From Nonomuraea spiralis (lineage in GTDB: Bacteria > Actinomycetota > Actinomycetes > Streptosporangiales > Streptosporangiaceae): a DNA stretch of 64,000 nt. The number at the start of each line of letters is the position of its first letter. Position 1 is the stretch's first letter. Location of the stretch: contig NZ_BMRC01000004.1 of NCBI RefSeq assembly GCF_014648435.1, positions 1 to 64,000 of the forward strand, read 5' to 3'. The notes under the pieces are model-generated. The model was not told the origin of the DNA. It did no database searches and worked only from the letters and a program-made list of their open reading frames with translations. Made by a program: the position numbers and the translations under genes. Below, piece by piece: positions 29,291 through 37,437 of the stretch.

Positions 29291-30012
29291 CAGATCACCG
29301 GCTCGAATCCGCCGATGAGCCCCTGCATGGCCGCGATCATGGCTCCCCAGAGCCCGGTCACGAGCAGCAGCCCGACGGCCACCATCATTCCCCCGCCGAT
29401 CCTGGTGATCAGCCGGCTGTGCTTGCGTACGGCCCGGAACGTGCGCAGGGCCTTGCTGTAGGCCAGGGCGGCGGCCACGAAGGGCAGGCCGAGACCGAGC
29501 GCGTACGCGACGGCGAGCAGCGCGCCGCGCGAGGCGCTGCCCTCGTTGAGCCCGAGTGTGAGCACGACGGCCAGCGTGGGGCCGATGCACGGCGTCCAGC
29601 CGAGCCCGAACACCACGCCGAGCAGCGGCGCGCCGGCCAGGCCCGCGGCCGGCAGCTTGTGGATGCGCACGTCGCGCATCAGGCCGGGCAGCACGCCCAG
29701 GAAGGCCAGCCCGAGCAGGATGGTCAGGACGCCCAGCACCCGCGTGATGATCTCCGCGTTGCCGATCATGACCGACCCGAGCCCGCCGAACAGCGCGCCG
29801 CCGAGCACGAACACCAGCGCGAACCCGGCCACGAACAACACCGTGCCGAGCACCAGCCGCCCCCGCTTGGGATCGGCGCTCATGCCCGTCACGTACGACA
29901 GATAACCCGGAACCAGCGGCAACACGCACGGCGACAGGAACGACACCACCCCGGCCAGCACCGCGATCGGCACCGCGAGCAGCAGCGAGCCCGAGGCGAC
30001 GACGTCACTCAT
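29290..30012 (-). CDS. ccdA: Thiol-disulfide transporter CcdA
   Basis: A 240-residue six-helix membrane protein that passes reducing equivalents from cytoplasmic thioredoxin to ResA outside. The two redox cysteines are visible in S-F-L-S-P-C-V-L-P-L-V-P-G-Y-L and G-W-T-P-C-I-G-P-T. It overlaps resA by 8 bp and resB by 1 bp in a tightly packed operon. Confidence 0.95.
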   Translation of the reverse strand: MSDVVASGSLLLAVPIAVLAGVVSFLSPCVLPLVPGYLSYVTGMSADPKRGRLVLGTVLFVAGFALVFVLGGALFGGLGSVMIGNAEIITRVLGVLTILLGLAFLGVLPGLMRDVRIHKLPAAGLAGAPLLGVVFGLGWTPCIGPTLAVVLTLGLNEGSASRGALLAVAYALGLGLPFVAAALAYSKALRTFRAVRKHSRLITRIGGGMMVAVGLLLVTGLWGAMIAAMQGLIGGFEPVI

Positions 30013-30568
30013 CGCGCACCTTGGTCACCGTGTCCATCAGGTCGGTGTACTTGACCGCGCCGAGCGCCCGGGCCGCGACGCGCCCCTGCCGGTCGATGAT
30101 CAGCGTGGACGGGATCGCCGCGGGCGGCACGGTGCCCTGGAAGGACAGCGCGACCTTGCCCGGCTGGTCGAAGATGTGGGAGTAGCCCGTCTGCTCGGTG
30201 CGCTCGAAGGCGATGGCGTCGGCCTTGCGGTCCTTGAAGTCGATGCCGATGAACTGCACGTCGCCCTTGGTCTTGCCGGCGACCTCCTTCAGCACCGGCG
30301 CCTCGGCCCGGCACGGGCCGCACCACGACGCCCAGAAGTTGAGCACCACGACCTTGCCCTTGTGGGCGGCCAGCGAGGCGGTGCCGCCGTCGAGCGTGGG
30401 GCCCTCCACCGGCGGGGCCGGTTTACGGTCGGCGGCCTCGAAGATCTGGATCTTGCCGTCGCCCGCGACGAACCGGGTGTCACCGACCTGTGGTTGCCCG
30501 CTCTGGTTGCCCGCGCAACCCGCGGCCAGCGCGGCCAGAAGAACGAGGGAGATGGACGTCGCGCGCAC
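30005..30568 (-). CDS. resA: Lipoprotein thiol-disulfide protein ResA/TlpA
   Basis: A 188-residue exported thioredoxin-fold protein that keeps apocytochrome c cysteines reduced for heme attachment. A lipoprotein signal ends with L-A-A-G-C (cysteine 18). The active site W-A-S-W-C-G-P-C-R has cysteines 83 and 86, followed by the cis-proline loop A-I-P-S-T. The start was set at GTG 30568, preceded by AAGGAG, rather than the longer frame, because it gives a proper signal peptide. First gene of the resA-ccdA-resB-ccsB operon. Confidence 0.9.
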   Translation of the reverse strand: MRATSISLVLLAALAAGCAGNQSGQPQVGDTRFVAGDGKIQIFEAADRKPAPPVEGPTLDGGTASLAAHKGKVVVLNFWASWCGPCRAEAPVLKEVAGKTKGDVQFIGIDFKDRKADAIAFERTEQTGYSHIFDQPGKVALSFQGTVPPAAIPSTLIIDRQGRVAARALGAVKYTDLMDTVTKVRDE

Positions 30569-30594
30569 GGAGGAAAGATCTCCTTGTACTACAA

Positions 30595-30619
30595 CCGGTA
30601 GAGCTTGCAACTCTACCGG
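30595..30619. repeat. 25-bp interrupted palindrome between phosphatase gene and resA
   Basis: CCGGTAGAG (30595-30603) and CTCTACCGG (30611-30619) are perfect 9-bp arms around a 7-bp centre. The element lies 22 bp after the histidine phosphatase stop and about 27 bp before the resA start on the same strand. It could be a terminator, an attenuator that lowers resA expression, or an operator. Confidence 0.6.
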
Positions 30620-30640
30620 CGGGGCCGGATGGCCCCGACA

Positions 30641-31279
30641 TCAGGCCCCGGGTATGGAAGGCCCCGAACTGAGCGATCCGGCCGGTTCGCTGTAGCCGAC
30701 GCTGACCAGGCGATCGCCCTCGAAGGTGAACGTGGTGAGGCTGGCCAGCGCGCACTGCCTGCGGCGCGGGTCGTGCCACAACCGGCGGCCCTCGGCGGCC
30801 ATCCTGATGGTCCAGATGGGGAGCTGGTGGCTGACCAGCACGGTCTCGTGCCCGCGCGCGCCCGCCCTGGCGTCGTCGATCACCGACTTCATGCGCGCCA
30901 CGATCGCCGGGTACGCCTCCCCCCACGACGGGCGCAGCGGGTTCCAGAAATAGCGGTAGTTGCGCGGATTGCGGAGGATGGCCAGCCCCTGGCCGACCTG
31001 GCGGCCCTGCAGCATGTTCGCCGCTTCGAGCAGACGGTCGTCCTTGATCACGTCGAGGCCGAGCTTGTCGGCGAGCGGGGCCGCGGTCTCCAGCGCGCGT
31101 TCGAGCGGCGAGCTGTGGAGGGCGACGATGTCGCGGCCCTCGACGGCCTTCGCGACCGTCTCGGCCATGAGCCTGCCGGTGTCGGACAGGTGGTAGCCGG
31201 GCAGCCTGCCGTACAGGACGCCTCCGGGGTTGTGCACCTCACCGTGGCGCAAAAGGTGGACGACGGTCGTTTCAGCCAT
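30641..31279 (-). CDS. Histidine phosphatase family protein
   Basis: A 212-residue phosphoglycerate-mutase-like protein. The catalytic L-L-R-H-G-E motif is at residues 9-14, with S-S-P-L-E-R-A and a later V-S-H-Q-L-P histidine. The substrate is unknown; many such proteins are acid phosphatases rather than mutases. The ATG at 31279 is preferred to an in-frame ATG 36 bp upstream because it puts the RHG motif at the normal distance. A homologue next to the cytochrome c genes is also found in mycobacteria (Rv0525 region, from memory). Confidence 0.9.
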   Translation of the reverse strand: MAETTVVHLLRHGEVHNPGGVLYGRLPGYHLSDTGRLMAETVAKAVEGRDIVALHSSPLERALETAAPLADKLGLDVIKDDRLLEAANMLQGRQVGQGLAILRNPRNYRYFWNPLRPSWGEAYPAIVARMKSVIDDARAGARGHETVLVSHQLPIWTIRMAAEGRRLWHDPRRRQCALASLTTFTFEGDRLVSVGYSEPAGSLSSGPSIPGA

Positions 31280-31364
31280 GGTGTCGCACAGCCTATCCGC
31301 TTCGCTGCCGGGCATAGTCAGGGCCCGCCTGGTCCGGCATTTCGCGTAAAGGTAAAGTCGAACT

Positions 31365-31486
31365 GACTGCGCCTAGGGTTCCGCGTCCGGCTCGCCTCCC
31401 CCACCCCACAACCAGAGCCGGAGGACAGGTCCGAGCGGCGCCGCGGCCTGCCGGGCCGTACAGCTGACGGGACAAAAGCCTGGAGG
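31365..31486 (+). ncRNA. Guanidine-I (ykkC) riboswitch
   Basis: The conserved ykkC/guanidine-I core is recognisable in order: CTAGGGTTCCG at 31373-31383, a stem formed by GTCCGGCTC (31385-31393) with GAGCCGG (31415-31421), then GGTCCGAG at 31428-31435, a GC-rich hairpin, and ACGGGACAAAAGCC at 31467-31480. These are the most invariant blocks of the class. It directly precedes an EamA-family exporter on the same strand. Guanidine is the known ligand of subtype 1; related subtypes bind ppGpp or PRPP, but a transporter downstream fits guanidine best. Edges are approximate. Confidence 0.85.
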
Positions 31487-31512
31487 CTCCTCTCCGCTCT
31501 GTCTGGAAGGAG
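31487..31512 (+). promoter_or_regulatory. Possible ribosome-binding-site switch of the riboswitch
   Basis: GGAAGGAG at 31505-31512 is the ribosome binding site of the EamA gene. CTCCTCTCC at 31487-31495, just after the riboswitch core, can pair with its AGGAG. No poly-U terminator is seen, so control of translation initiation by this pairing is the more likely mechanism. The pairing is an inference from sequence only. Confidence 0.45.
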
Positions 31513-31520
31513 TCGCCCGG

Positions 31521-32381
31521 ATGAGTCCTTGGGCGCTGGCCCTCATCCTCGTCGCCGCCGTCGCGCACGCCACCTGGAACCTGCTGAGCAAGAAGGCGTC
31601 CCAGGCCGACGGCATCGTCTTCCTCTGGCTGATCGGGGTCGTGGCCACAGTGGTGTGGAGCCCGCTGTTCGCCGGGTTCCTGGTGGTCACCGGCACCCGC
31701 CTGACGTGGGGCGACCTCGCCGTGATCAGTGGCAGCACGGCGCTGCACCTGGGCTACTTCGTCCTGCTCCAGCGCGGGTACGGCACCGGCGACCTGTCGC
31801 TCGTCTACCCCGTCGCCCGCGGTACGGGACCGATGCTGGCCAGCCTGGTCGCCGTGTTGTTCCTGGGCGAGCATCCGGCGCCGGCCGGCGTGGCCGGGAT
31901 CGTGCTCGTCGGGGTCGGGGTGTTCATGATGAGCGGCGGCGCGGCCGGGAGCGGCGACCTGCGGGGGCTGCTGTCCGGGCTGGTCGTAGGGCTGTTCATC
32001 GCCGGCTACACGGTGTGGGACTCGCAGGTGGTCAGCGCGTTCGCGGTGGCGCCGATCATGCTCAACTACCTCGGGGAGGTCGGCCGGGCGCTGGCGCTCA
32101 CGCCGTTCGTCGTCGGGCGCAGGCGGCGGCTGATCGGGGCCGTGTGGCGGGAGCACCGGTCGCGGGTGGTGGGCGCGGCGTTCCTGATCTTCCTGTCGTA
32201 CCTGCTGGTGCTGGTCGCGTTCACGATGGCGCCGGTGAGCGTGGTGGCGCCGGCGCGGGAGGTGAGCGTGCTGATCGCGGTGGTGCTCGGCGGGCGGCTG
32301 CTGGCCGAGGGCGACCTGCGGCGCAGGCTGCTGGCGGCGGGCGTGATCCTCGGCGGCGTGGTGGCGATCGCGCTCAGTTGA
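31521..32381 (+). CDS. EamA/DMT transporter, probable guanidine exporter
   Basis: A 286-residue ten-helix drug/metabolite transporter with two EamA repeats. The N-terminal segment A-H-A-T-W-N-L-L-S-K-K-A and the following helices fit the family. The upstream guanidine-I riboswitch suggests it exports guanidine or a guanidinylated compound. Guanidine exporters known to me are mostly four-helix SMR proteins (Gdx/SugE), of the same superfamily, so a ten-helix version in this role is of interest. The start at ATG follows GGAAGGAG. Confidence 0.85.
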   Translation: MSPWALALILVAAVAHATWNLLSKKASQADGIVFLWLIGVVATVVWSPLFAGFLVVTGTRLTWGDLAVISGSTALHLGYFVLLQRGYGTGDLSLVYPVARGTGPMLASLVAVLFLGEHPAPAGVAGIVLVGVGVFMMSGGAAGSGDLRGLLSGLVVGLFIAGYTVWDSQVVSAFAVAPIMLNYLGEVGRALALTPFVVGRRRRLIGAVWREHRSRVVGAAFLIFLSYLLVLVAFTMAPVSVVAPAREVSVLIAVVLGGRLLAEGDLRRRLLAAGVILGGVVAIALS

Positions 32382-32421
32382 GCCCTATCGGCGGCTCGGT
32401 GGCGATCGGGATCAGTTGAGC
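32361..32421. repeat. Imperfect direct repeat spanning two stop codons
   Basis: GTGGCGATCG-CGC-TCAGTTGAGC at 32361-32383 recurs as GTGGCGATCG-GGA-TCAGTTGAGC at 32399-32421, 23 bp with two differences and a 38-bp period. The first copy carries the stop of the EamA gene and the second carries the last codons and stop of the convergent LysR gene. It looks like a local duplication. Confidence 0.7.
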
Positions 32422-33332
32422 GCCCAGGCGTTCTCCTTCTGGCGGCTGACGCCGAGCAGGGCCTCGACCGTGGCCCTGATCGCGGGACGGCGGGCGGCGT
32501 CGGTCCGCCACACCGCGTAGAGGCGGCGCGACTGGCGCGGCGCGATCGGGATCAGCCGCACCCCGTCGGGCACGCAGTCACGGCCCAGGCGCGGCACGAT
32601 CGCGCAGCCGAGCCCGGCGGCGACCAGCGCGAGCTGGGTCGGGTACTCGTCGGCCATGCAGGCGATCTCCGGCTCCAGCGAGGCGTTGCGCAGCGTGAAC
32701 ACCAGCCAGTCGTGGCAGACGGTGCCGGGCGAGGAGCTGATCCACCGCTCGCCGTGCAGTTCGGCCAGCCCCAGCTCTCTGCGTCCGGCCAGCGGGTGGT
32801 CGGCCGGGATCGCGATGTCGGCCACGTCGTCGAGCAACGTGGCCCTGGACAGGCCCTCGGGCATGGCCATGGGCCGGTTGAGCCAGTCCTGGATGACGCC
32901 CAGGTCCAGCTCGCCCCTGGACACCTCGCGCAGCACCCGTTCGGGCTCCCGTTCGAAGAGCTGGACGTGCAGGTCGGGGTGGCGTTTCTTGAGGGAGACG
33001 ATCGCGCCGGGCATCAGGCCGCGGGTGGCGGTGGCGAACGAGGCGATGTTCAGCCGGCCGACGACCTCGCCGCGCAGTGCCTCGAAGTCCGCCTCCGCGG
33101 TCTCGACCAGGGCGAGGATGCGTTCGGCGTGCTCGGCGAGCAGGCCGGCGGCGTCGGTCAGCCGTACGCCGCGGCCGCTGCGTTCCATGAGCCGGGCGCC
33201 GGTCTCCCGTTCCAGCTTGGCGATCTGCTGGCTGACGGCCGAGGGCGTGACCATGAGGGCGTCGGCCGCCGCCCCGACGGACCCGTAGACGTGCACGGCG
33301 TGAAGTGCCTTGAGCCGGTTCAGGTCCAACAT
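32412..33332 (-). CDS. LysR-family transcriptional regulator
   Basis: A 306-residue regulator: N-terminal winged HTH (L-N-R-L-K-A-L-H-A-V...A-V-S-Q-Q-I-A-K-L-E, residues 3-60) and a periplasmic-binding-like effector domain. The ATG at 33332 gives the standard LysR start; the long open frame upstream is non-coding. It is divergent from the small ORF and EamA transporter at 33406-34415, the usual arrangement for a LysR protein controlling the neighbouring gene. The effector is unknown. Confidence 0.94.
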   Translation of the reverse strand: MLDLNRLKALHAVHVYGSVGAAADALMVTPSAVSQQIAKLERETGARLMERSGRGVRLTDAAGLLAEHAERILALVETAEADFEALRGEVVGRLNIASFATATRGLMPGAIVSLKKRHPDLHVQLFEREPERVLREVSRGELDLGVIQDWLNRPMAMPEGLSRATLLDDVADIAIPADHPLAGRRELGLAELHGERWISSSPGTVCHDWLVFTLRNASLEPEIACMADEYPTQLALVAAGLGCAIVPRLGRDCVPDGVRLIPIAPRQSRRLYAVWRTDAARRPAIRATVEALLGVSRQKENAWALN

Positions 33333-33405
33333 GTAAGCCAGACTAAAGGGTTTAGCGTAGAAAGTCTCGCTTGTCCCTGTATCTGAAGCAGATGAAAATA
33401 TATGC

Positions 33406-33519
33406 ATGCGAATCATTAAGAGCAGGAAGCCCGAGACCCGTTCCACCTCGTACCTGAAGGTGCTGGCCGAGCAGGCCCGCGAGCAGCGCAACCGGTACCA
33501 GAAGACCCGCTCTGCGTGA
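33406..33519 (+). CDS. 37-residue small ORF coupled to EamA transporter
   Basis: ATG at 33406 opens a 37-codon frame that reads M-R-I-I-K-S-R-K-P-E..., a basic helical peptide rich in Arg, Lys and Gln. Third codon positions after codon 5 are almost all G or C, as in real genes here. Its stop overlaps the GTG start of the next gene (GTGA), so ribosomes finishing it could reinitiate on the transporter. There is no strong ribosome binding site. It may be a small protein or a regulatory leader. Confidence 0.6.
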   Translation: MRIIKSRKPETRSTSYLKVLAEQAREQRNRYQKTRSA

Positions 33520-34415
33520 GCCCCCGCCACCTCGCCCTCGCCGTCGGCCTCGCGGCCGTGTGGGGCTTCAACTTCGTCGTCATGCAGGTCGGCCTGAAGT
33601 ACTTCCCTCCCCTGCTCTACGCGGGGATCAGGTTCACCCTGGCGGCGTTCCCCGCCCTGCTGCTCGCGGGGCGGCCCGGAGTCCCGTGGCGCTGGGTCGC
33701 CGGGGTGGCGGCCACCCTCGGAGTGGGCCAGTTCGGCCTGTTGCTCGTGGGCATGCGAGCGGGCATGCCGGCCGGGCTGACCTCCCTCGTCCTGCAGATG
33801 CAGGCGTTGTTCACCGTGCTGTTCGCGGTGACGCTGCTCGGTGAGCGGCTCACCGCCCGCCGCGTCCTGGGTCTGGCGGTCGCCTTCAGCGGCCTGGCCC
33901 TGGTCGCGTTCGACTTCGGGGTGTCGGGGCCGCTGGGCGCCTTCGCCCTGTGCGTGGCCGCCGCGGCCGCCTGGGGACTCGGCAACGTGGTGCAGCGCAG
34001 GGCCGCGCCGCCGGACTCGCTGCGGTTCATGGTCTGGGTGAGCGCCTTCTCCGCGCCGCCGCTGTTGCTGCTGTCGCTGCTGCTCGAAGGGCCGCCCGTG
34101 CTGGCCGCGCCCGCCGAGGGGTGGTTGTCGCTGGCCTACGTGGCCTTCGTCTCGACGCTCGGCGGGTTCGGCGTGTGGGGCTGGCTGCTGCGCCGGTACG
34201 ACGCCTCGACCGTGGCGCCGTACACGCTGCTCGTGCCGGTGTTCGGCATGTCGTCGGCCGCCCTCGTGACCGGCGAGTCGCTCGCCTGGACCGAGATCCT
34301 GGCCGCGGCCCTCATCGTCTCCGGCGTGCTCTACGCCGGTTCCAGGCCGCGCCGGGCTACGACACCGCCGCTGCCGCCTTCGCCGCTGCCGGCAGGGCGT
34401 CGGCGATCCGGTTGA
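33516..34415 (+). CDS. EamA-family transporter
   Basis: A 299-residue DMT-superfamily membrane protein with ten hydrophobic segments and two EamA repeats (first [13 protein letters not shown]; second [10 protein letters not shown]). It resembles YdcZ/EamA amino-acid or metabolite exporters; the substrate is unknown. The GTG start overlaps the preceding small ORF. Probably controlled by the divergent LysR gene. The 3' end overlaps hemL by 59 bp on the opposite strand. Confidence 0.92.
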   Translation: MSPRHLALAVGLAAVWGFNFVVMQVGLKYFPPLLYAGIRFTLAAFPALLLAGRPGVPWRWVAGVAATLGVGQFGLLLVGMRAGMPAGLTSLVLQMQALFTVLFAVTLLGERLTARRVLGLAVAFSGLALVAFDFGVSGPLGAFALCVAAAAAWGLGNVVQRRAAPPDSLRFMVWVSAFSAPPLLLLSLLLEGPPVLAAPAEGWLSLAYVAFVSTLGGFGVWGWLLRRYDASTVAPYTLLVPVFGMSSAALVTGESLAWTEILAAALIVSGVLYAGSRPRRATTPPLPPSPLPAGRRRSG

Positions 34416-35646
34416 GCGCCTCGTCGTCGTGGGAGGCCGACAGGAACCACGCCTCGTACGCCGACGGCGGCAGATAGACCCCCTGGTCGAGCATCGCGTG
34501 GAAGAACGCGGTGAACGCCGCGGTGTTCTGGCTCCTCGCCTGGTCGAAGTCGCGCACCTCCGCGTCGGCGAAGAAGATCGAGAACAGGCTGCCCGCCCGC
34601 TGCAACCGGTGGGGCACGCCCGCCTTCGCCAGTGCCTCGGCCGCCGCGTCACCCACCGCGAGCGCGGCGGCGTCGACGCGCGCGTAGGCGTCGGCGTCGA
34701 GGGCGCGCAGGGTGGCCAGGCCGGCGGCGCACGCCAGCGGATTGCCGGACAGGGTGCCCGCCTGGTAGACCGGGCCCTCCGGGGCCAGGTAGGCCATCAC
34801 GTCGGCCCGGCCGCCGAACGCCGCGGCCGGCAGGCCGCCGCCCATGACCTTGCCGAACGTCATGAGGTCGGCGTCGACCGGGTCGAGGCCGTACCAGCCG
34901 GCGGGTGAGACGCGGAAGCCGGTCAGCACCTCGTCGACGATGAGCAGCGCGCCGTTGGCCGTGCACAACTCGCGCAGGCGGGCGTTGAAGCCGTCGAGCG
35001 GCGGGACGACGCCCATGTTGGCCGGGCACGCCTCGGTGATCACGCAGGCCACGTCGGCCGCGGCGAACGCCTCCGCCACCGCCTGGATGTCGTTGTACGG
35101 CAACACGATCGTGTCGGCGGCCGACGCCCCGGTCACCCCCGGCGTGTCCGGCAGCCCGAACGTCACCACACCCGACCCGGCCGAGGCCAGCAGGGCGTCG
35201 ACGTGCCCGTGGTAGCAGCCGGCGAACTTGATCACCTTGGACCGCCCGGTGAAGCCGCGCGCCAGGCGTACCGCGCTCATCGTCGCCTCGGTGCCGGAGC
35301 TGACCAGGCGCACCTTCTCGACCGGCGCCATCCGGGAGACGATCTCCTCGGCCAGCTCGACCTCGCCGGGCGTGGCCGTGCCGTAGGAGAAACCGTGGGC
35401 GACCGCGCCGGTGACGGCCTCGACGACCGCGGGCGCACGGTGGCCGAGGATCATCGGCCCCCAGGAGCAGACCAGGTCGACGTAGCGGTTGCCGTCGACG
35501 TCGGTGATGTAGGGCCCCTGGCCCGAGGCCATGAAACGCGGAGTGCCGCCCACCGCGCCGAACGCGCGCACGGGCGAGTTGACGCCGCCGGGCACCACCT
35601 CTCGGGCGCGGGCGAACAGGTCCTCGGAGTTCTGTGTACGGCTCAC
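34357..35646 (-). CDS. hemL: Glutamate-1-semialdehyde 2,1-aminomutase HemL
   Basis: PLP enzyme that converts glutamate-1-semialdehyde to 5-aminolevulinate, the second step of the C5 heme pathway. The protein is 429 residues from GTG 35646; an upstream GTG at 35670 is also possible. The family opening S-R-T[10 protein letters not shown] and [10 protein letters not shown] is present, and the PLP lysine is in [14 protein letters not shown]. Separated from hemB by a primase-domain gene but part of the heme region. Confidence 0.95.
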   Translation of the reverse strand: MSRTQNSEDLFARAREVVPGGVNSPVRAFGAVGGTPRFMASGQGPYITDVDGNRYVDLVCSWGPMILGHRAPAVVEAVTGAVAHGFSYGTATPGEVELAEEIVSRMAPVEKVRLVSSGTEATMSAVRLARGFTGRSKVIKFAGCYHGHVDALLASAGSGVVTFGLPDTPGVTGASAADTIVLPYNDIQAVAEAFAAADVACVITEACPANMGVVPPLDGFNARLRELCTANGALLIVDEVLTGFRVSPAGWYGLDPVDADLMTFGKVMGGGLPAAAFGGRADVMAYLAPEGPVYQAGTLSGNPLACAAGLATLRALDADAYARVDAAALAVGDAAAEALAKAGVPHRLQRAGSLFSIFFADAEVRDFDQARSQNTAAFTAFFHAMLDQGVYLPPSAYEAWFLSASHDDEALNRIADALPAAAKAAAAVS

Positions 35647-35694
35647 CCGACCCAGGTTAGCCCCGGTCACCCGTGCCCTCGCAGCAGGGCGTGG

Positions 35695-36324
35695 TCAGTC
35701 GGCCAGCCATTCCAGGATGCGCAGCGGGTCGGGCAGCGGACGGCCGTCCGGCGGCCGGAGCCAGGAGACCTGCTGGCCCGAGGGCAGCGTCGAGGGCGGC
35801 GCAAGCACGTAGCTGTCGCGGCAGTGCCAGCGCAGGCCCGGTGTGTCGTCGATGGTGGCCGGGTCGCAGTCGAGCTGGCAGGACCACCATTCGTCCTCGT
35901 CCTCGGGGTTGCCGCGGGTGGCCACATAAAACAAGACCCGGTCGCCTTGAGCGGCGACCGGGCCTGAGTGGGCTCCTGCGGCGTCAATCCTCGTGAGGGC
36001 GGACAGGCCGGAGGCGAGCGGTACGTCGAACACGTCGAACACGCGTCCGGTGGGCAAAATCACGTTGGCCTCGGGCTCGCTCTCCCACCAGCGGGTCAGC
36101 AGCGCCATGTCCGTCGTGGCCTGCATGTGCCAGGCGGGCGAGAGCGGATGGGCACCGGGATCGGGACAGCCGATCCGGTCGCACGAACACGCGCGGGGCC
36201 CCTGACGCAGCGGAAAGGCACCCGGTACGACGGGCCAGCCCAGCGAGGCGTACTCCAGCACAGAATCGATGCGCGTCGGGCGCGACCGCTTTTTGGTACG
36301 CCGAGCCAGTGGTACCCCCACCAT
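35695..36324 (-). CDS. Stand-alone bifunctional primase/polymerase-like domain protein
   Basis: A 209-residue protein resembling the N-terminal prim-pol domain: Y-A-S-L-G-W-P-V-V-P, a zinc-like C-S-C-D-R-I-G-C cluster, then W-W-E-S-E-P-E-A-N-V-I-L-P-T-G. The next strand reads V-F-D-V-F-D-V where active enzymes usually have a D-x-D metal site, so activity is uncertain. There is no helicase domain. The ATG at 36324 follows GGGAG. Such single-domain copies are common in actinomycete cores; the role is unclear. Confidence 0.85.
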   Translation of the reverse strand: MVGVPLARRTKKRSRPTRIDSVLEYASLGWPVVPGAFPLRQGPRACSCDRIGCPDPGAHPLSPAWHMQATTDMALLTRWWESEPEANVILPTGRVFDVFDVPLASGLSALTRIDAAGAHSGPVAAQGDRVLFYVATRGNPEDEDEWWSCQLDCDPATIDDTPGLRWHCRDSYVLAPPSTLPSGQQVSWLRPPDGRPLPDPLRILEWLAD

Positions 36325-36453
36325 GGTGTCTCCCGTCGAAGTCCAGCGCCTGAGGAGGTCCCGGCTCCGGGCCGTTCGCACACGCGGGACACACCAGCAC
36401 TTGTTATCGCACTCTAACGCACAGGCCACAGGAGTTGACGGGAAACCCCTTGG

Positions 36454-37437
36454 TTAGAGCCCTCGTGCCACTTCCGTGGCCCAGTAGGTGAGGATCAGGT
36501 CGGCGCCGGCGCGCTTGATGGCGACCAGCGATTCCATGATCACCCGGTCGCGGTCGATCCAGCCGTTGGCCGCGGCGGCCTCGACCATCGCGTACTCGCC
36601 GCTCACCTGGTACGCCGCCACCGGAACGTCCACGGCGTCGCGTACGCGGGTGATGACGTCGAGGTAGGCCAGCGCCGGCTTGACCATGACGGCGTCGGCG
36701 CCCTCGGCCAGGTCGAGCCTGACCTCGCGCAGCGCCTCCTCCGGCAGACCGGCCGGATCCTGCTGGTAGGTGCTGCGGTCGCCGAACTGCGGCGCGCACT
36801 CGGCCGCGTCGCGGAACGGGCCGTAGAAGGCGGAGGCGTACTTGACGGAGTAGGCGAGGATCGGGATGTCGCCGAAACCGGCGCCGTCGAGCGCGGCGCG
36901 GATGGCGCCGACCTGGCCGTCCATCATGCCGCTCGGCGCGATCATCTGCGCGCCGGCGGTGGCCTGGGCCACCGCGACCGAGGCGTAGCGCTCCAGCGTG
37001 GCGTCGTTGTCGACGTCGCCGGACGGGGTGAGGATCCCGCAGTGACCGTTGTCGGTGAACTCGTCGAGGCAGGTGTCGGCGATGACCACGAGGGCGTCGC
37101 CTACCTCGGCGTTCACCTCGCGCAGCGCGACCTGGAGGATGCCGTCGGGGTCGTCGGCCGCCGATCCGGCGGCGTCCTTCACCGCCGGGACGCCGAACAG
37201 GATCAGCCCGCCCACGCCCGCCTCGGCCGCGTCGTGCGCGGCCTTGCGCAGCGAGTCGCGGGTGTGCTGGAACACGCCCGGCATGGAGGCCACCGGCCGC
37301 GGCTCGTCGATGCCCTCCTTGACGAACATCGGCAGGATCAGGTCCGCGGCGTGCAGCCGGGTGTCCGACACCATCCGCCGCAGCGCCGGGCTGCGGCGCA
37401 GGCGCCGGGGACGAGCGATGGGGTACTGGGCGCTCAC
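36454..37437 (-). CDS. hemB: Delta-aminolevulinic acid dehydratase HemB
   Basis: Condenses two 5-aminolevulinate molecules to porphobilinogen. The 327-residue chain has the family segments [20 protein letters not shown] and [10 protein letters not shown], the last two holding the substrate lysines. The zinc-site cysteines of metazoan enzymes are replaced by D-x-x-L-D-E-F type residues, suggesting a magnesium-type enzyme. Overlaps hemD by 4 bp. Confidence 0.97.
   Translation of the reverse strand: MSAQYPIARPRRLRRSPALRRMVSDTRLHAADLILPMFVKEGIDEPRPVASMPGVFQHTRDSLRKAAHDAAEAGVGGLILFGVPAVKDAAGSAADDPDGILQVALREVNAEVGDALVVIADTCLDEFTDNGHCGILTPSGDVDNDATLERYASVAVAQATAGAQMIAPSGMMDGQVGAIRAALDGAGFGDIPILAYSVKYASAFYGPFRDAAECAPQFGDRSTYQQDPAGLPEEALREVRLDLAEGADAVMVKPALAYLDVITRVRDAVDVPVAAYQVSGEYAMVEAAAANGWIDRDRVIMESLVAIKRAGADLILTYWATEVARGL

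Noticed and set aside
33516-34415. Second riboswitch in front of this EamA gene
   Set aside because: The 180-bp LysR-transporter interval contains a coding-like small ORF and none of the ykkC or other riboswitch motifs I know.
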